Of a stretch of DNA of 64,000 nucleotides, positions 8,424-17,407 are shown piece after piece. The stretch is taken from assembly GCA_965205845.1 (NCBI GenBank), contig CBDBIG010000003.1:496001-560000 (forward strand). Reading direction: 5' to 3'. Each line of letters begins with the position of its first letter. Position 1 is the stretch's first letter. Below the pieces are notes generated by a model. It had not been told where the DNA came from, searched no databases, and saw nothing but the letters and a program-made list of their open reading frames with translations. The translations under genes were made by a program, and so were the position numbers. The DNA is from CBDBIG01 sp965205845 [NCBI: bacterium]. Lineage in GTDB: Bacteria; SAR324.

Positions 8424-9647
8424 CTATTGCTTGGCTTTGTCAATCCATGCTGCCAACCGCTTGATGCCAGCCAAAATAACATCATCTTTTGCTGCGTAAG
8501 AAAAGCGTATATGGTCTCCTTCTTCCGCCAAGGGTTGGCCAAACTGCACGTCGGCCAACACTGCAACGCCCGCTTCGTGTAACCAGCGTACTCGCAACGC
8601 CTCGGCATTTTTTACTTCCACCATCCGACACAGCTCGCTTACATTGGGCCACAGATAAAAAGCACCACCCGCCTTTTTGGTGCTAATGCCAGGCAATTGA
8701 TTTAACCCGTGCAGCATTAAGTCGCGGCGGCGGGTGAAACTGGACATCATTTCTTGACACGCTGCTTGGTCACCATTTAACGCTTCAATTCCTGCCCATT
8801 GGGTTAGCGCATTGGCGCAAGATTCGGTGTTGGTAACCCAGGTCGAAAAGTACGAGGCCATCTGTGCATTCGCCATAAAGCCCATGCGCCAACCCGTCAT
8901 GGCGTAGCTTTTCGAAAGGCCATCGAGCAAAATGGTACGTTCTTGCATCCCCTTCACTTGAGCAATGCTGGCAAATGGCACATCGTGCACCATTTGAGAG
9001 TAGACCTCATCGGCCAACACCCAACATTGGGGGTAGGCCTGTAATACCTCAGCAATCCCTTCCATTTCGACAGCACTTAAGGTGCGTCCCGTGGGGTTGT
9101 GAGGTGAGTTTAAAATAAGCAGGCGTGTGTTGGGGGTTAGTTGATCTTCTAAATCTTTTGCGCCAAAACCAAAATCATGCTCTTCTCGTAAATAAAGCGC
9201 CTTGGGGATGGCACCGCAGGCCGTAATTTGGCTTTCGTAAATGGGAAACCCAGGGGAGGGGTAAATCACCTCATGACCAACCCCTGCATCGGTGGTTGAC
9301 ATGATGGCATACATAATAAATGGCTTGGCCCCACTGCTCACCACAATATCATCCATATGGTAGTGCAGGTTGCGCGTACGCTTAAAATAATTCACAACCG
9401 CTTCGCGCAAAGATCCAATTCCCGCAGAGGGTGTGTAGCCATGCTGCCCATCTTCAATGGCATCTTTGGCTGCATCGCAAATGTTCTTTGGCGTACGAAA
9501 ATCGGGTTGGCCAATCGAAAAACTCAGAATATCCTTGCCTTGCGCAACCAAGCGATTCACCTCTGCGAGGACCAAAAACGCATGCTCCGTACCCAAATTT
9601 TGGGTACGTTGAGAAATGAGCGATGGTTTTGTGGCTTCCTTGATCAT
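8424..9647 (-). CDS. PLP-dependent aminotransferase, class I/II (aspartate/aromatic type)
   Basis: Fold-type I aminotransferase, 407 residues from ATG 9647; a GTG two codons upstream (9653) is also possible. Visible landmarks: SIGQPDFRTP, the substrate-loop GYTPSAGIGSLREAV, NSPHNPTGRTLS (cofactor-contacting Asn), DEVYSQMVHD (Asp/Tyr to PLP), the Schiff-base lysine in LDGLSKSYAMTGWRMGF, and the C-terminal Arg in HIRFSYAA. These fit the AspC/YbdL-like group that transfers the amino group of Asp, aromatic or Met-type amino acids to 2-oxoacids. Substrate unresolved. The stop lies eight bases from the 27-bp array that separates it from the downstream peptidase gene. Confidence 0.88.
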   Translation of the reverse strand: MIKEATKPSLISQRTQNLGTEHAFLVLAEVNRLVAQGKDILSFSIGQPDFRTPKNICDAAKDAIEDGQHGYTPSAGIGSLREAVVNYFKRTRNLHYHMDDIVVSSGAKPFIMYAIMSTTDAGVGHEVIYPSPGFPIYESQITACGAIPKALYLREEHDFGFGAKDLEDQLTPNTRLLILNSPHNPTGRTLSAVEMEGIAEVLQAYPQCWVLADEVYSQMVHDVPFASIAQVKGMQERTILLDGLSKSYAMTGWRMGFMANAQMASYFSTWVTNTESCANALTQWAGIEALNGDQAACQEMMSSFTRRRDLMLHGLNQLPGISTKKAGGAFYLWPNVSELCRMVEVKNAEALRVRWLHEAGVAVLADVQFGQPLAEEGDHIRFSYAAKDDVILAGIKRLAAWIDKAKQ

Positions 9648-9856
9648 GGGCACTTTAATCCTTGTTGAAATTCATGAGTGTTCATGATTGTCTAATCGCA
9701 CCCTGCCCCCACCCTAACCAAAGCCATGGCTTGTTGTAAATCCTTTTTGCTATGCCACACATTAAAAAATTCATGTTGCGGCTCAAATTTGTTATGACAA
9801 GCGCATGGGGAAAAAAGGAGGCAGCGTCATGATGATTTTAACCCGTACTTGCTCGG

Positions 9857-9884
9857 TTGACATCGGTCTCTAATAGGCTATGGC
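9857..9884 (+). promoter_or_regulatory. Possible sigma-70-like promoter for the nuclease gene
   Basis: TTGACA at 9857-9862, then a 16-bp spacer and TATGGC at 9879-9884, about 100 bp before the ATG at 9988. The -35 match is perfect and the -10 moderate. A match of this quality can arise by chance in 340 bp. Confidence 0.25.
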
Positions 9885-9987
9885 GGTGGTGATTTAGCCA
9901 ACTGCCCTTTTTCTTCCCATCACAACAAGCCACCAGCGGTAATAAACAACCGTTGTCAGACCGAGACCTTTTTGCGTAGAATTCCCC

Positions 9988-11253
9988 ATGGAGAAAGTGC
10001 TTCCCGCCAAAATTTGCTTGATGCACACTGCCGATCTGCATTTAAGCACAAAACACCGCGCTTATAGCCTGGCTGTGCTGAAGGAAATGGTCGACGTTTT
10101 TCAGCAGAAAAAAGCGGATGGATGGCTGTTTTGTGGTGATTTATTTGACACCTTTCAAGATGTGGAACACTTAGCCCAAACCTTTGCCCGGTACTTGGTA
10201 CCTTTGCAAGGCAAGGCATTGTGTTTTATTGCAGGCAATCATGAATTGCTGGGCGCCCCAGGCGACAGTGATGACGAAAAGCGAAATGCCGTGCAACGTG
10301 CCCTTGCACCCTTAGCCAAGGTAGGGATTCAATACGCCACTGCCCTAGGTCATACTCCCTTTGTATGGTCACAACTTGGGCTGGAAGCATTTGCGATCCC
10401 ATTTCAGCAAGACCTAAGCTTCTTGTGGGGGCTCTCTCCAAGCCCCAAGGAACACACATGGCGCGTGGGCTTGTTTCATGGTGCCTTGCAAGGTCTCAAC
10501 TATACGGGCCAAAGTGAAGAAGAACAGCACGCTGTGATTGACCCCGCCATCTTGAACCACCTAAACCTTGACTATGGTGCCTTAGGGCATATCCATCGTG
10601 GGGGGCACATTCTCCATGGCAACTGCCTCGCCCACCAACCTGGGTCGCCACGCATCTGGCGCAGCGGCGAGGGCGGAAAGCGCTGTGTTTCTTTGGTTCA
10701 TTTGCAAAGCGACGCCCTTCCCCAATTAGAACGCATTCCCCTAACCACGGCGGGGCGTTGGGTGCGAATGCCGGTGACCCTTCAAAACAATCGCTTGTTA
10801 AACGCCTATCAAGAACCCGTTTTGGTAGCGCAATACCTCGAGGAACTCAGCGGGCATTACACACCCCACGACTGGCTCGAATTACACCTTGAAGGCATGG
10901 TTGAAAGGCGTACGCAGGCCGAAGAAATAGGGCGCCAATTGGAGCATGCAGCCCAGACCATCGCAAAAAATTGCTTCAGGCACTTCACGGTACGCCTGAG
11001 TGATGAGGCTTTGCTAGAGACCGCAACCTTGCACCAACAACCCTTGGCGCGCGCCTTTACGCTACAGTGGCAAAAACGCATGGCAGACCTGCAGGAAGAA
11101 GCCAAAGAGCAAGGGGTAGTCCTTAATGCCCACACCCAAGGGTTCTCCAGCGCAGAAAACGAAGCGCAGACGCCCTACGTCGAGCAACTACGCCGCCTTC
11201 ACCAAGCCAAACGGCTTTTTATGGAAATCCTTAACCGCCAACTGCCCCCCTAA
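9988..11253 (+). CDS. SbcD/YhaO-like metallophosphoesterase, putative DNA repair nuclease
   Basis: Calcineurin-like phosphoesterase, 421 residues. The metal-binding motifs appear in order: MHTADLHLS (DxH), WLFCGDLFDTF (GDxxD), FIAGNHELLG (GNHE), GLFHGALQG and LGHIHRG (GHxH). This is the SbcD/Mre11 layout, and the roughly 200-residue C-terminal part matches the YhaO-type partner region. Such nucleases work with an SMC-like ATPase on DNA ends and hairpins. The gene for a YhaN-like ATPase follows on the same strand, separated by a 54-bp repeat array where a short junction would be expected. Cytoplasmic; exact DNA substrate unknown. Confidence 0.82.
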   Translation: MEKVLPAKICLMHTADLHLSTKHRAYSLAVLKEMVDVFQQKKADGWLFCGDLFDTFQDVEHLAQTFARYLVPLQGKALCFIAGNHELLGAPGDSDDEKRNAVQRALAPLAKVGIQYATALGHTPFVWSQLGLEAFAIPFQQDLSFLWGLSPSPKEHTWRVGLFHGALQGLNYTGQSEEEQHAVIDPAILNHLNLDYGALGHIHRGGHILHGNCLAHQPGSPRIWRSGEGGKRCVSLVHLQSDALPQLERIPLTTAGRWVRMPVTLQNNRLLNAYQEPVLVAQYLEELSGHYTPHDWLELHLEGMVERRTQAEEIGRQLEHAAQTIAKNCFRHFTVRLSDEALLETATLHQQPLARAFTLQWQKRMADLQEEAKEQGVVLNAHTQGFSSAENEAQTPYVEQLRRLHQAKRLFMEILNRQLPP

Positions 11254-11293
11254 ACTTTTGCACCTGGGTGCCTGTTTTTCCAAAGCGCACAGC

Positions 11294-11527
11294 GCACCAC
11301 AACACCCTTACCAATAGCCACCTCGATGCATCCAGCCAAACCTTTGCGCACCACAACACCCTTACCAATAGCCACCTCGATGCATCCAGCCAAACCTTTG
11401 CGCACCACAACACCCTTACCAATAGCCACCTCGATGCATCCAGCCAAACCCTTGCGCACCCACAACACCCTTACCAATGGGTCACCTCGATACATCCAGC
11501 CAAACCTTTGCGCACCACAACACCCTA
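11294..11527. repeat. 54-bp tandem array between nuclease and ATPase genes
   Basis: Unit beginning GCACCACAACACCCTTACCA and continuing through ATGCATCCAGCCAAAC, starting at 11294, 11348, 11402, 11456 and 11512. The spacings are 54, 54, 54 and 56 bp, and the fifth copy is cut short. The first three copies are nearly identical; the fourth carries small changes including extra bases. Minus-strand frames through it are open but not gene-like. Transcription from the nuclease gene into the ATPase gene would have to cross it. Confidence 0.93.
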
Positions 11528-11600
11528 TGCGTGGTGCGGTGTTTGGAGTCTGCCTTCGCCCAATCCCACCATCTAAAAAATCGATCCCCTTTTGTAATTC

Positions 11601-13661
11601 ATGAACCCCATGCTTCGCTCAATTACCCTCAACCCTTTTGGCATGTTTAAGCAGCGCTCTTTTGGGATCACTGCGCTTACGGTATTTTATGGGCCAAATC
11701 AAAGTGGCAAAACCACCATTATGGATGCCTTGCGCATGCAATTGTTTAAGCAACACCAAGGCCGTAGTGCTGAAGCGCAGCACCTTAGTGCACGCTATGG
11801 CAGAGATCAAGCATGGCAGGTGAATCTACAATGGGAGAAAGCGGCCCTTGAACACAGCAACAAACCCGCTTCCCACCCAAATAAAGACATGTTTTCAGGC
11901 CTTTTTTTGGCGCGAGCGGGTGACTTTTTGCTCGATTTTCAAGGGAGCTGGCTTGATACCGTACGCCATGCGTTATTTTCAGGCGGTGTTGACCCTCAAG
12001 CCTTGCATGCACAGTTTGACCGCATGCTAAGTTCAGACAAGCGCAGCGGTCTCGCGCGCGATAAAGCCAAAAAAGAAAGCGAATTGGAGGACGTAGAGGG
12101 GCAGTTATCAGAAAAAAATGGCGAGCGAGATGCCATTTTAAGCCAGCAACAGCAACAAAAACAGGCAGGGCAACTTCTAGCGGAGCTTGCACAAAGTATC
12201 CAAAACCTGAGCGCACAGCACCAGCAGCGAACCCAGCAAGCCCAGCGGCAACAAAACCAGCGAACAGGGCAAACGCTCAAAAAAAATTTGGCCAGGTTGC
12301 AACAGTGGCAAAGGCTTTACCACCAACAGCAAAGCGCACTGGGAGGGCAGACCCTCCAACAATTAGAGCAGTACAAAACACGCTTGCAACGCTGTGTCGA
12401 GGAACGTGCACGCCTTGAAAGCCCCCTTTCACCCCCCGTTTTTTCGGGTTTTCAAGCAGCATACTTCTTTGGATGGGCGGGTGTGTTGCTGCTGCCGAGC
12501 CTGTTCCTTATCTTTTTGTCTTTTGGCGAGGTTTTAGCGGGTGTGGGCTGGAAGTTTGGCGGTTTTATGGGTGTGCTCTTTGGGTTGCTGGCATTGGTTG
12601 TGGGTGGGGTCCGGAAGGTCGATAAAAACCAGGCCTTGCAACGCTACCAAGCAGACTATGGCGCCAAAAATGAAGCCTTACGCAATGCCATAGCGGGTGA
12701 AAATGAAGCAAAAAGAGGACTGGAGGGTTTTTTTGCGCGCCATGGTGCTGCAGATGAAAATGCTTTTTATCAACGCCTTGCTCACGAAAACACCCTTGCA
12801 AAGGAGGTGGATGCGCTCGAAAAATGGATAAAACAACAGGCTGCCAGGTTAAAGGAGGCTGATGTGGACGCCTTGAGGGCGCGTTGGGAGCGTGAATTCA
12901 ATGCCCTGCCAACAAAAGATGTGTCCGAAGGGGCCATTGATGAACGCGCCATCACGGAGACCCAAAGGCAAAAGGAGAACGTTTTTGCCGAGTTAGAGGA
13001 AGCAAAACAAACCTATCAAGAACTTGACCGTCGCCAATATGGCGATTCACGCGAGCGCCATGGGCGCCTGGGTAAATTACCCGAGGAACTTGACCTGCTC
13101 GAAAAACGACAGCACGCACTCAAAAATGATGTGAGTCACATTGAAGCGCAACGTGATGCTGCCCGTTTGGCCAAGGAGGTTCTTGAAGAGATAGACATGA
13201 AGAGCAATAGCGTGTTCAATCAACTGGCCAGCACAGTAAGTACCCGCTACGCGAGCCTTAGTGGGTTGTTTAACGCCAAGCAGGCGGTCGCGCAAGCGGT
13301 GGAATTAAATGCCCTCAACGCGCAAGAACTTCGCGCACGAGACAAGCAACAGCGATGGCAGCTCGCAGAGCACCTCTCCCATGGGGCACAGCACATGTTG
13401 CACCTGGCTTTACGCCTCGAATTGGCCACACAAGAGCGCCACCACGCCCCCGCCATTTTTTGCTGGGATGAGCCCTTTGCCCATATGGATGCAGAAAACC
13501 AGCAACATGCCATTGCCATGATTGCCCAAACCCTTGCACAGCAACCCAATTGGCAGATGCTGGTTTTTACCTGCCAGAAAACGCAGGTGGAATCCTTTCA
13601 AGACCACGCCCCCCAAGCCACCATTCATCATTTGGAAAGCAACCCAAACCAAGCATCCTAA
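11601..13661 (+). CDS. YhaN-like SMC/RecN-type ATPase with membrane hairpin
   Basis: ABC-type ATPase of 686 residues with the SMC plan. The N-terminal Walker A is GPNQSGKTT (residues 31-39). Then follow a long Gln/Arg-rich coiled coil (about 150-270), a strongly hydrophobic central segment with two helices (about 285-335), a second coiled coil, and a C-terminal Walker B in AIFCWDEPFAHMD. YhaN family proteins carry a similar central hydrophobic hairpin at the coiled-coil apex in place of the Rad50 zinc hook, suggesting membrane association. With the upstream SbcD/YhaO-like nuclease it should form a DNA-end-processing complex. It is shorter than SbcC (about 1,000). Confidence 0.8.
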   Translation: MNPMLRSITLNPFGMFKQRSFGITALTVFYGPNQSGKTTIMDALRMQLFKQHQGRSAEAQHLSARYGRDQAWQVNLQWEKAALEHSNKPASHPNKDMFSGLFLARAGDFLLDFQGSWLDTVRHALFSGGVDPQALHAQFDRMLSSDKRSGLARDKAKKESELEDVEGQLSEKNGERDAILSQQQQQKQAGQLLAELAQSIQNLSAQHQQRTQQAQRQQNQRTGQTLKKNLARLQQWQRLYHQQQSALGGQTLQQLEQYKTRLQRCVEERARLESPLSPPVFSGFQAAYFFGWAGVLLLPSLFLIFLSFGEVLAGVGWKFGGFMGVLFGLLALVVGGVRKVDKNQALQRYQADYGAKNEALRNAIAGENEAKRGLEGFFARHGAADENAFYQRLAHENTLAKEVDALEKWIKQQAARLKEADVDALRARWEREFNALPTKDVSEGAIDERAITETQRQKENVFAELEEAKQTYQELDRRQYGDSRERHGRLGKLPEELDLLEKRQHALKNDVSHIEAQRDAARLAKEVLEEIDMKSNSVFNQLASTVSTRYASLSGLFNAKQAVAQAVELNALNAQELRARDKQQRWQLAEHLSHGAQHMLHLALRLELATQERHHAPAIFCWDEPFAHMDAENQQHAIAMIAQTLAQQPNWQMLVFTCQKTQVESFQDHAPQATIHHLESNPNQAS

Positions 13662-14328
13662 ACAATGGGCTTGCTCGGCGGTATCCATAAGGGCGGCAAG
13701 CATTTTCTAAGCAATGGGTTTGCTCGGCGGTATCCATAAGGGCGGCAAGCATTTTCTAAGCAATGGGTTTGCTCGGCATTATTCAAGGGGCAAGAAGAGG
13801 GGGGTGAAAAAAGGGTTTAACTGCTTATCCGTTGCTTTGACTGAGGCGTGATGGAAATGCCTTTCTTAAAGGGCGGCAAGCATTTTCTAAGCAATGGGCT
13901 TGCTCGGCGGTATCCATAAGGGCGGCAAGCATTTTCTAAGCAATGGGTTTGCTCGGCATTATTCAAGGGGCAAGAAGAGGGGGGTGAAAAAAGGGTTTAA
14001 CTGCTTATCCGTTGCTTTGACTGAGGCGTGATGGAAATGCCTTTCTTAAAGGGCGGCAAGCATTTTCTAAGCAATGGGCTTGCTCGGCGGTATCCATAAG
14101 GGCGGCAAGCATTTTCTAAGCAATGGGTTTGCTCGGCGGTATCCATAAGGGCGGCAAGCATTTTCTAAGCAATGGGTTTGCTCGGCGGTATCCATAAGGG
14201 CGGCAAGCATTTTCTAAGCAATGGGTTTGCTCGGCATTATTCAAGGGGCAAGAAGAGGGGGGTGAAAAAAGGGTTTAACTGCTTATCCGTTGCTTTGACT
14301 GAGGCGTGATGGAAATGCCTTTCTTAGG
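13661..14328. repeat. Higher-order array of 49-bp (A) and 131-bp (B) units
   Basis: The A unit starts GGGCGGCAAGCATTTTCTAA and ends GGCGGTATCCATAA (49 bp). The B unit (131 bp) shares the first 37-38 bp of A and then carries the last roughly 17 codons of the gene at 14275-15006. Order: partial A, A (13691), B (13740), A (13871), B (13920), A (14051), A (14100), A (14149), B (14198); the last B holds the genuine gene end. The A+B pair repeats as a 180-bp unit, so expansion happened at two levels. Copies are nearly identical. Confidence 0.93.
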
Positions 14329-15006
14329 GGTTTCAATGAGTTGAAACCCTTCTTTTTCAGCCACAGAATGGGCAATCGTTTGGTAGCCTTCGCGAAAATG
14401 ATAGTTTCGATCGGGGAGGGTAAAGACCTGCCAATGCTCATGAAAACCGTGATCTTCACACTCTTCATGCCCCCAGACAATCCGAAACGGGCAATCCTCC
14501 CCCACGGGTTGGTTTTTTTGCTCAGCACGGCGGTAAGCACGGCGCAAGCAATTCTCGGGTGCCTCTAAATAGGTGTGCAGCATTCGCTCAAATTGGCGTA
14601 TTTCCGAAGAATTTTCGCCATCCTCATCCATAAACAGTTCTTCCCCTTGGGGATAGTCGTAACTCACAGGAACGCGCAAACTGCCGTGATGCAGCAAGTT
14701 AAGCACCATGCGAATGCTGTATATATGGTTTAAATGCTCCGCATGTTCCTCTAAACCTTCGAGGGTAATGGTAACGCTCTGCGATTCATTAAGTGCTTGA
14801 AAAATTAAGTCCTCTGCAGCGTATACCTGCTCCATATTTGCGCAAGGATACACAAACGTGATCTTGTTTTTGGCGGCTTCAGCAAGGCTTAACGCCTGTA
14901 CCTCTACCTGATAAGGTTCTTCCACCTTAAAATGCAAAATCACATCTTCTGCATTGCACACACTTGAATTGCCGTTCTCATAGCGAAAGCGCATCCATAC
15001 GGGCAT
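14275..15006 (-). CDS. Conserved-looking protein of unknown function downstream of fliM
   Basis: I do not recognise this 243-residue protein. It is soluble, acidic, and contains a stretch EDGENSSEIRQFERMLHTYL and a Cys/His-bearing part (CPFRIVWGHEECEDHGFHEH) that could bind a metal. Codon use looks genuine. The ATG at 15006 follows AAGGAGA by about 13 bases; upstream in-frame residues lack a better start. It lies about 120 bp after fliM on the same strand, so a role linked to motility is possible but not shown. Its last roughly 17 codons are copied twice in the adjacent array. Confidence 0.65.
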   Translation of the reverse strand: MPVWMRFRYENGNSSVCNAEDVILHFKVEEPYQVEVQALSLAEAAKNKITFVYPCANMEQVYAAEDLIFQALNESQSVTITLEGLEEHAEHLNHIYSIRMVLNLLHHGSLRVPVSYDYPQGEELFMDEDGENSSEIRQFERMLHTYLEAPENCLRRAYRRAEQKNQPVGEDCPFRIVWGHEECEDHGFHEHWQVFTLPDRNYHFREGYQTIAHSVAEKEGFQLIETPKKGISITPQSKQRISS

Positions 15007-15129
15007 GGCAAATAAGGCTCTCCTTTGTATTTTGTTGGGACCAAAAAACCAAAAGCAGGATTTGGCTGGACTAACCTGTCTAACTTCCAGGCATACCACG
15101 TAAAACCCTTCTATGCAAAAGACCCGGGC

Positions 15130-16134
15130 TTACAGCAATAAAATTTCGTCTACTACGGGTGGCTTGTAAACCAATTGGTCAATTTTAAGCGCTTGGGAGC
15201 CTTTATAAGAGCCTGTATATCCTAAAAATTTGGTGATACCCTCAATGGTCATATGAAGGGGTTTGTCCACTTCTTGATCCAGTTCGATCAAATCCCCTAT
15301 TTGCATTTTTAAAAAATCCGCCACTTTCATTTGAGCCTTGCCTAGTTCTGCAATCACCTCAACTTTTGCTGCTTCCAAATTGGTGCGAAAACGGTTGAGC
15401 CAAATGGTGTCCACCTCGTTTTGATCGCTTTGAAAACCCGTGTTCAAACGGGCGCGAATGGGCTCAATCATCGAATACGGCACACACAACACAACAGACA
15501 TCGGTGCACGCCCCATTTCCACATCGAAGGTGGTTACCACCACCACTTCGCTGTGAGGCACAATAGCCACAAACTGTGGGTTGATTTCAGAGCGCGTATA
15601 GGTGATTTGCACAGGAAACACAGGGCGCCAAGACTGCTGTAGGTCTTCAAGGGCACTCACCACCACCCGCCTAATCATCCGCAGTTCGATCGCTGAAAAA
15701 TCACGGCCTTCTGCGCGTATTTCACTTTCACCTGTACCCCCAAAAAAGAGATCAATCAGGGTAAACACCAAGCGGGTTTCAAGCACCATAATGGCGTTGC
15801 CACGCAAAGGATTCATGCGAAACAAGTTCAAGGAGCAAGGCACAGGCATCGTTTTTAAGAACTCACCAAATTTGATCAATTCGGTGGAGCGTACGCTAAT
15901 ATCCACCACCTTGCGCAGTGCGGAAGAAAGGGTCAGGCGAAACATCCGTACAAAGCGGTCGTGCACAATTTCAAGTGTGGGCATTCGCCCGCGGATGATT
16001 CGGTCTTGGGTACTTAAATCGTAGAGAACGGCATCGGTTTCATCCGAAGAAAACCCCGCATCGTTATCAAATTCGCCCCCTGAAATGCCACGTAATAGGG
16101 AGTCGACTTCGCCTTGAGATAAAACTGAAACCAT
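15130..16134 (-). CDS. fliM: Flagellar motor switch protein FliM
   Basis: Middle component of the flagellar C-ring that binds phosphorylated CheY and controls rotation direction. The N-terminal CheY-binding element is present as VLSQGEVDSLLRGI (residues 4-17). The middle domain includes RNPLRG-like MNPLRGNAIMVLE and LIDLFFGGTGES with the GGxG motif. The C-terminal SpoA/FliN-like domain runs from about 250 (VEVIAELGKAQMKVADFLKM) to the end. Length 334 is standard. No other flagellar gene is in the window, so it lies away from a large fli cluster or at its edge. The downstream neighbour is a protein of unknown function. Confidence 0.95.
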   Translation of the reverse strand: MVSVLSQGEVDSLLRGISGGEFDNDAGFSSDETDAVLYDLSTQDRIIRGRMPTLEIVHDRFVRMFRLTLSSALRKVVDISVRSTELIKFGEFLKTMPVPCSLNLFRMNPLRGNAIMVLETRLVFTLIDLFFGGTGESEIRAEGRDFSAIELRMIRRVVVSALEDLQQSWRPVFPVQITYTRSEINPQFVAIVPHSEVVVVTTFDVEMGRAPMSVVLCVPYSMIEPIRARLNTGFQSDQNEVDTIWLNRFRTNLEAAKVEVIAELGKAQMKVADFLKMQIGDLIELDQEVDKPLHMTIEGITKFLGYTGSYKGSQALKIDQLVYKPPVVDEILLL

Positions 16135-16552
16135 GGGCGTATGATGAACTCCTAATCTATGGCTAAATGACGCTTAAAAACAACGCTTGCTAACACTGTT
16201 TTATGGATGGGTTAAGGAAAGGCAGAGGAGAGAATCGAGCGATTTGCAAGGTACATGCGTGGCGTGCCGTATCACAGCATATGCAAGGCACCACACCTTG
16301 CGCGCCATCATATCACACAAAATTTAACTTCACGATACGTAAGGGCCGTAAACAAGGACTGCCATGGTCACCATAAGCACCCCCTTCATAAGCACCCCCT
16401 TACACAGATGGCAAGGTGTGTGTATCTGTAAGACAGTCCGCTTAAACCGTAAAACATCGTTCGCCCAAATTGTGCAAAAAGCTTTCCATCCGCTTCATTT
16501 CCAAAATAGAAATGGCGTCATTCTCCTTACCTGAACAATAAAATTCGATGGG
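16135..16552. other. Intergenic region upstream of fliM
   Basis: No gene supported. It contains a short direct duplication of CATAAGCACCCCCTT near 16373-16402. It lies between the xth stop and the fliM start and should hold the fliM promoter; no convincing -35/-10 pair was picked out. Confidence 0.4.
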
Positions 16553-17401
16553 TTAGCCAAAATACGCCATCACGGGTACGTGGTCCGAAGGTTTATCGCG
16601 TTCCCGCTCATGGGTTTCGATCCAACACTGTGTACAACGCGCTTTCATGCCCCTCGACGCCCAGATAAAATCGATCCTTAAGCCCGCGTCGCGCGCATAG
16701 GCATCGGTCCGAAAATCCCACCAGGTGTAGCGTTGCAAAGAAGGGTTAATCCTGCGAAACAGGTCGCAAAACCCCCACTGCTTTAACTGGCTGAGGACCT
16801 CGCGCTCCTTGGGATGAAAGCATATCTTCCCCTCCCAGGCAGCGACATCATGCACATCGATGGCTTCTGGGGCTACGTTAAAATCCCCCACCAACAAAAT
16901 GGCTTCTTCGGATGAAAAGCGCTGTTGAAGCAGGGTTTGCAACTGTTGATAAAAAGACAATTTGTATGCAAAGCGTTCTGACCCAACTTGGGTGCCATTG
17001 GGAAAATAGACATTAAAAATACGGACCCCGTTGGACACCCCATGGATCATTCGGGCTTCTTCTGGGGTGCTGGAGTTGGGCAACGCGATGTGTTGGTTTG
17101 TAAAGCCTTTTTCAACCAATTCAAGGGGTTGGGTGCTTAAAATGGCAACCCCACGTTGCTTTTTTTCGCCAAAAATGGCGCAATAATACCCCAATTTTGC
17201 AAAGGGCTCTTGAGGAAAATCCGCATCTTGGACCTTGGTTTCTTGGAGGCAAAGTACCTGCGGGCGGTATTCCACCAAAAAACGCAGCACGTGCCCCATA
17301 CGTGCACGCACAGAGTTGACGTTCCAGGTCCCAATTAACCATGGCTGGGTGCTTTTGGGCGGGTTAGACAAAGGTAAGGTGGTTTGTTGTTCTGCGGTCA
17401 T
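16553..17401 (-). CDS. xth: Exodeoxyribonuclease III (AP endonuclease)
   Basis: Exo/endonuclease/phosphatase-fold enzyme that cleaves at abasic sites and degrades 3' ends in base-excision repair. Motifs in order: GTWNVNSVRARM, CLQETKVQDADFP (metal-binding Glu), VFNVYFPNG-like RIFNVYFPNGT, LLVGDFNVAPEAIDVHD, TWWDFRTDAYARDAGLRIDFIWAS and the C-terminal SDHVPVMAYFG (catalytic Asp-His). Length 282 is slightly over XthA (268), from a roughly 20-residue Pro/Gln-rich N-terminal tail. It begins 6 bp downstream of the fabI stop, so the two are probably one transcript. Confidence 0.93.
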   Translation of the reverse strand: MTAEQQTTLPLSNPPKSTQPWLIGTWNVNSVRARMGHVLRFLVEYRPQVLCLQETKVQDADFPQEPFAKLGYYCAIFGEKKQRGVAILSTQPLELVEKGFTNQHIALPNSSTPEEARMIHGVSNGVRIFNVYFPNGTQVGSERFAYKLSFYQQLQTLLQQRFSSEEAILLVGDFNVAPEAIDVHDVAAWEGKICFHPKEREVLSQLKQWGFCDLFRRINPSLQRYTWWDFRTDAYARDAGLRIDFIWASRGMKARCTQCWIETHERERDKPSDHVPVMAYFG

Positions 17402-17407
17402 ATTTCT

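Noticed and set aside
8203-8499. Plus-strand repeat protein across the 27-bp array
   Set aside because: Arises from the in-frame periodic unit and continues antisense into the aminotransferase end.
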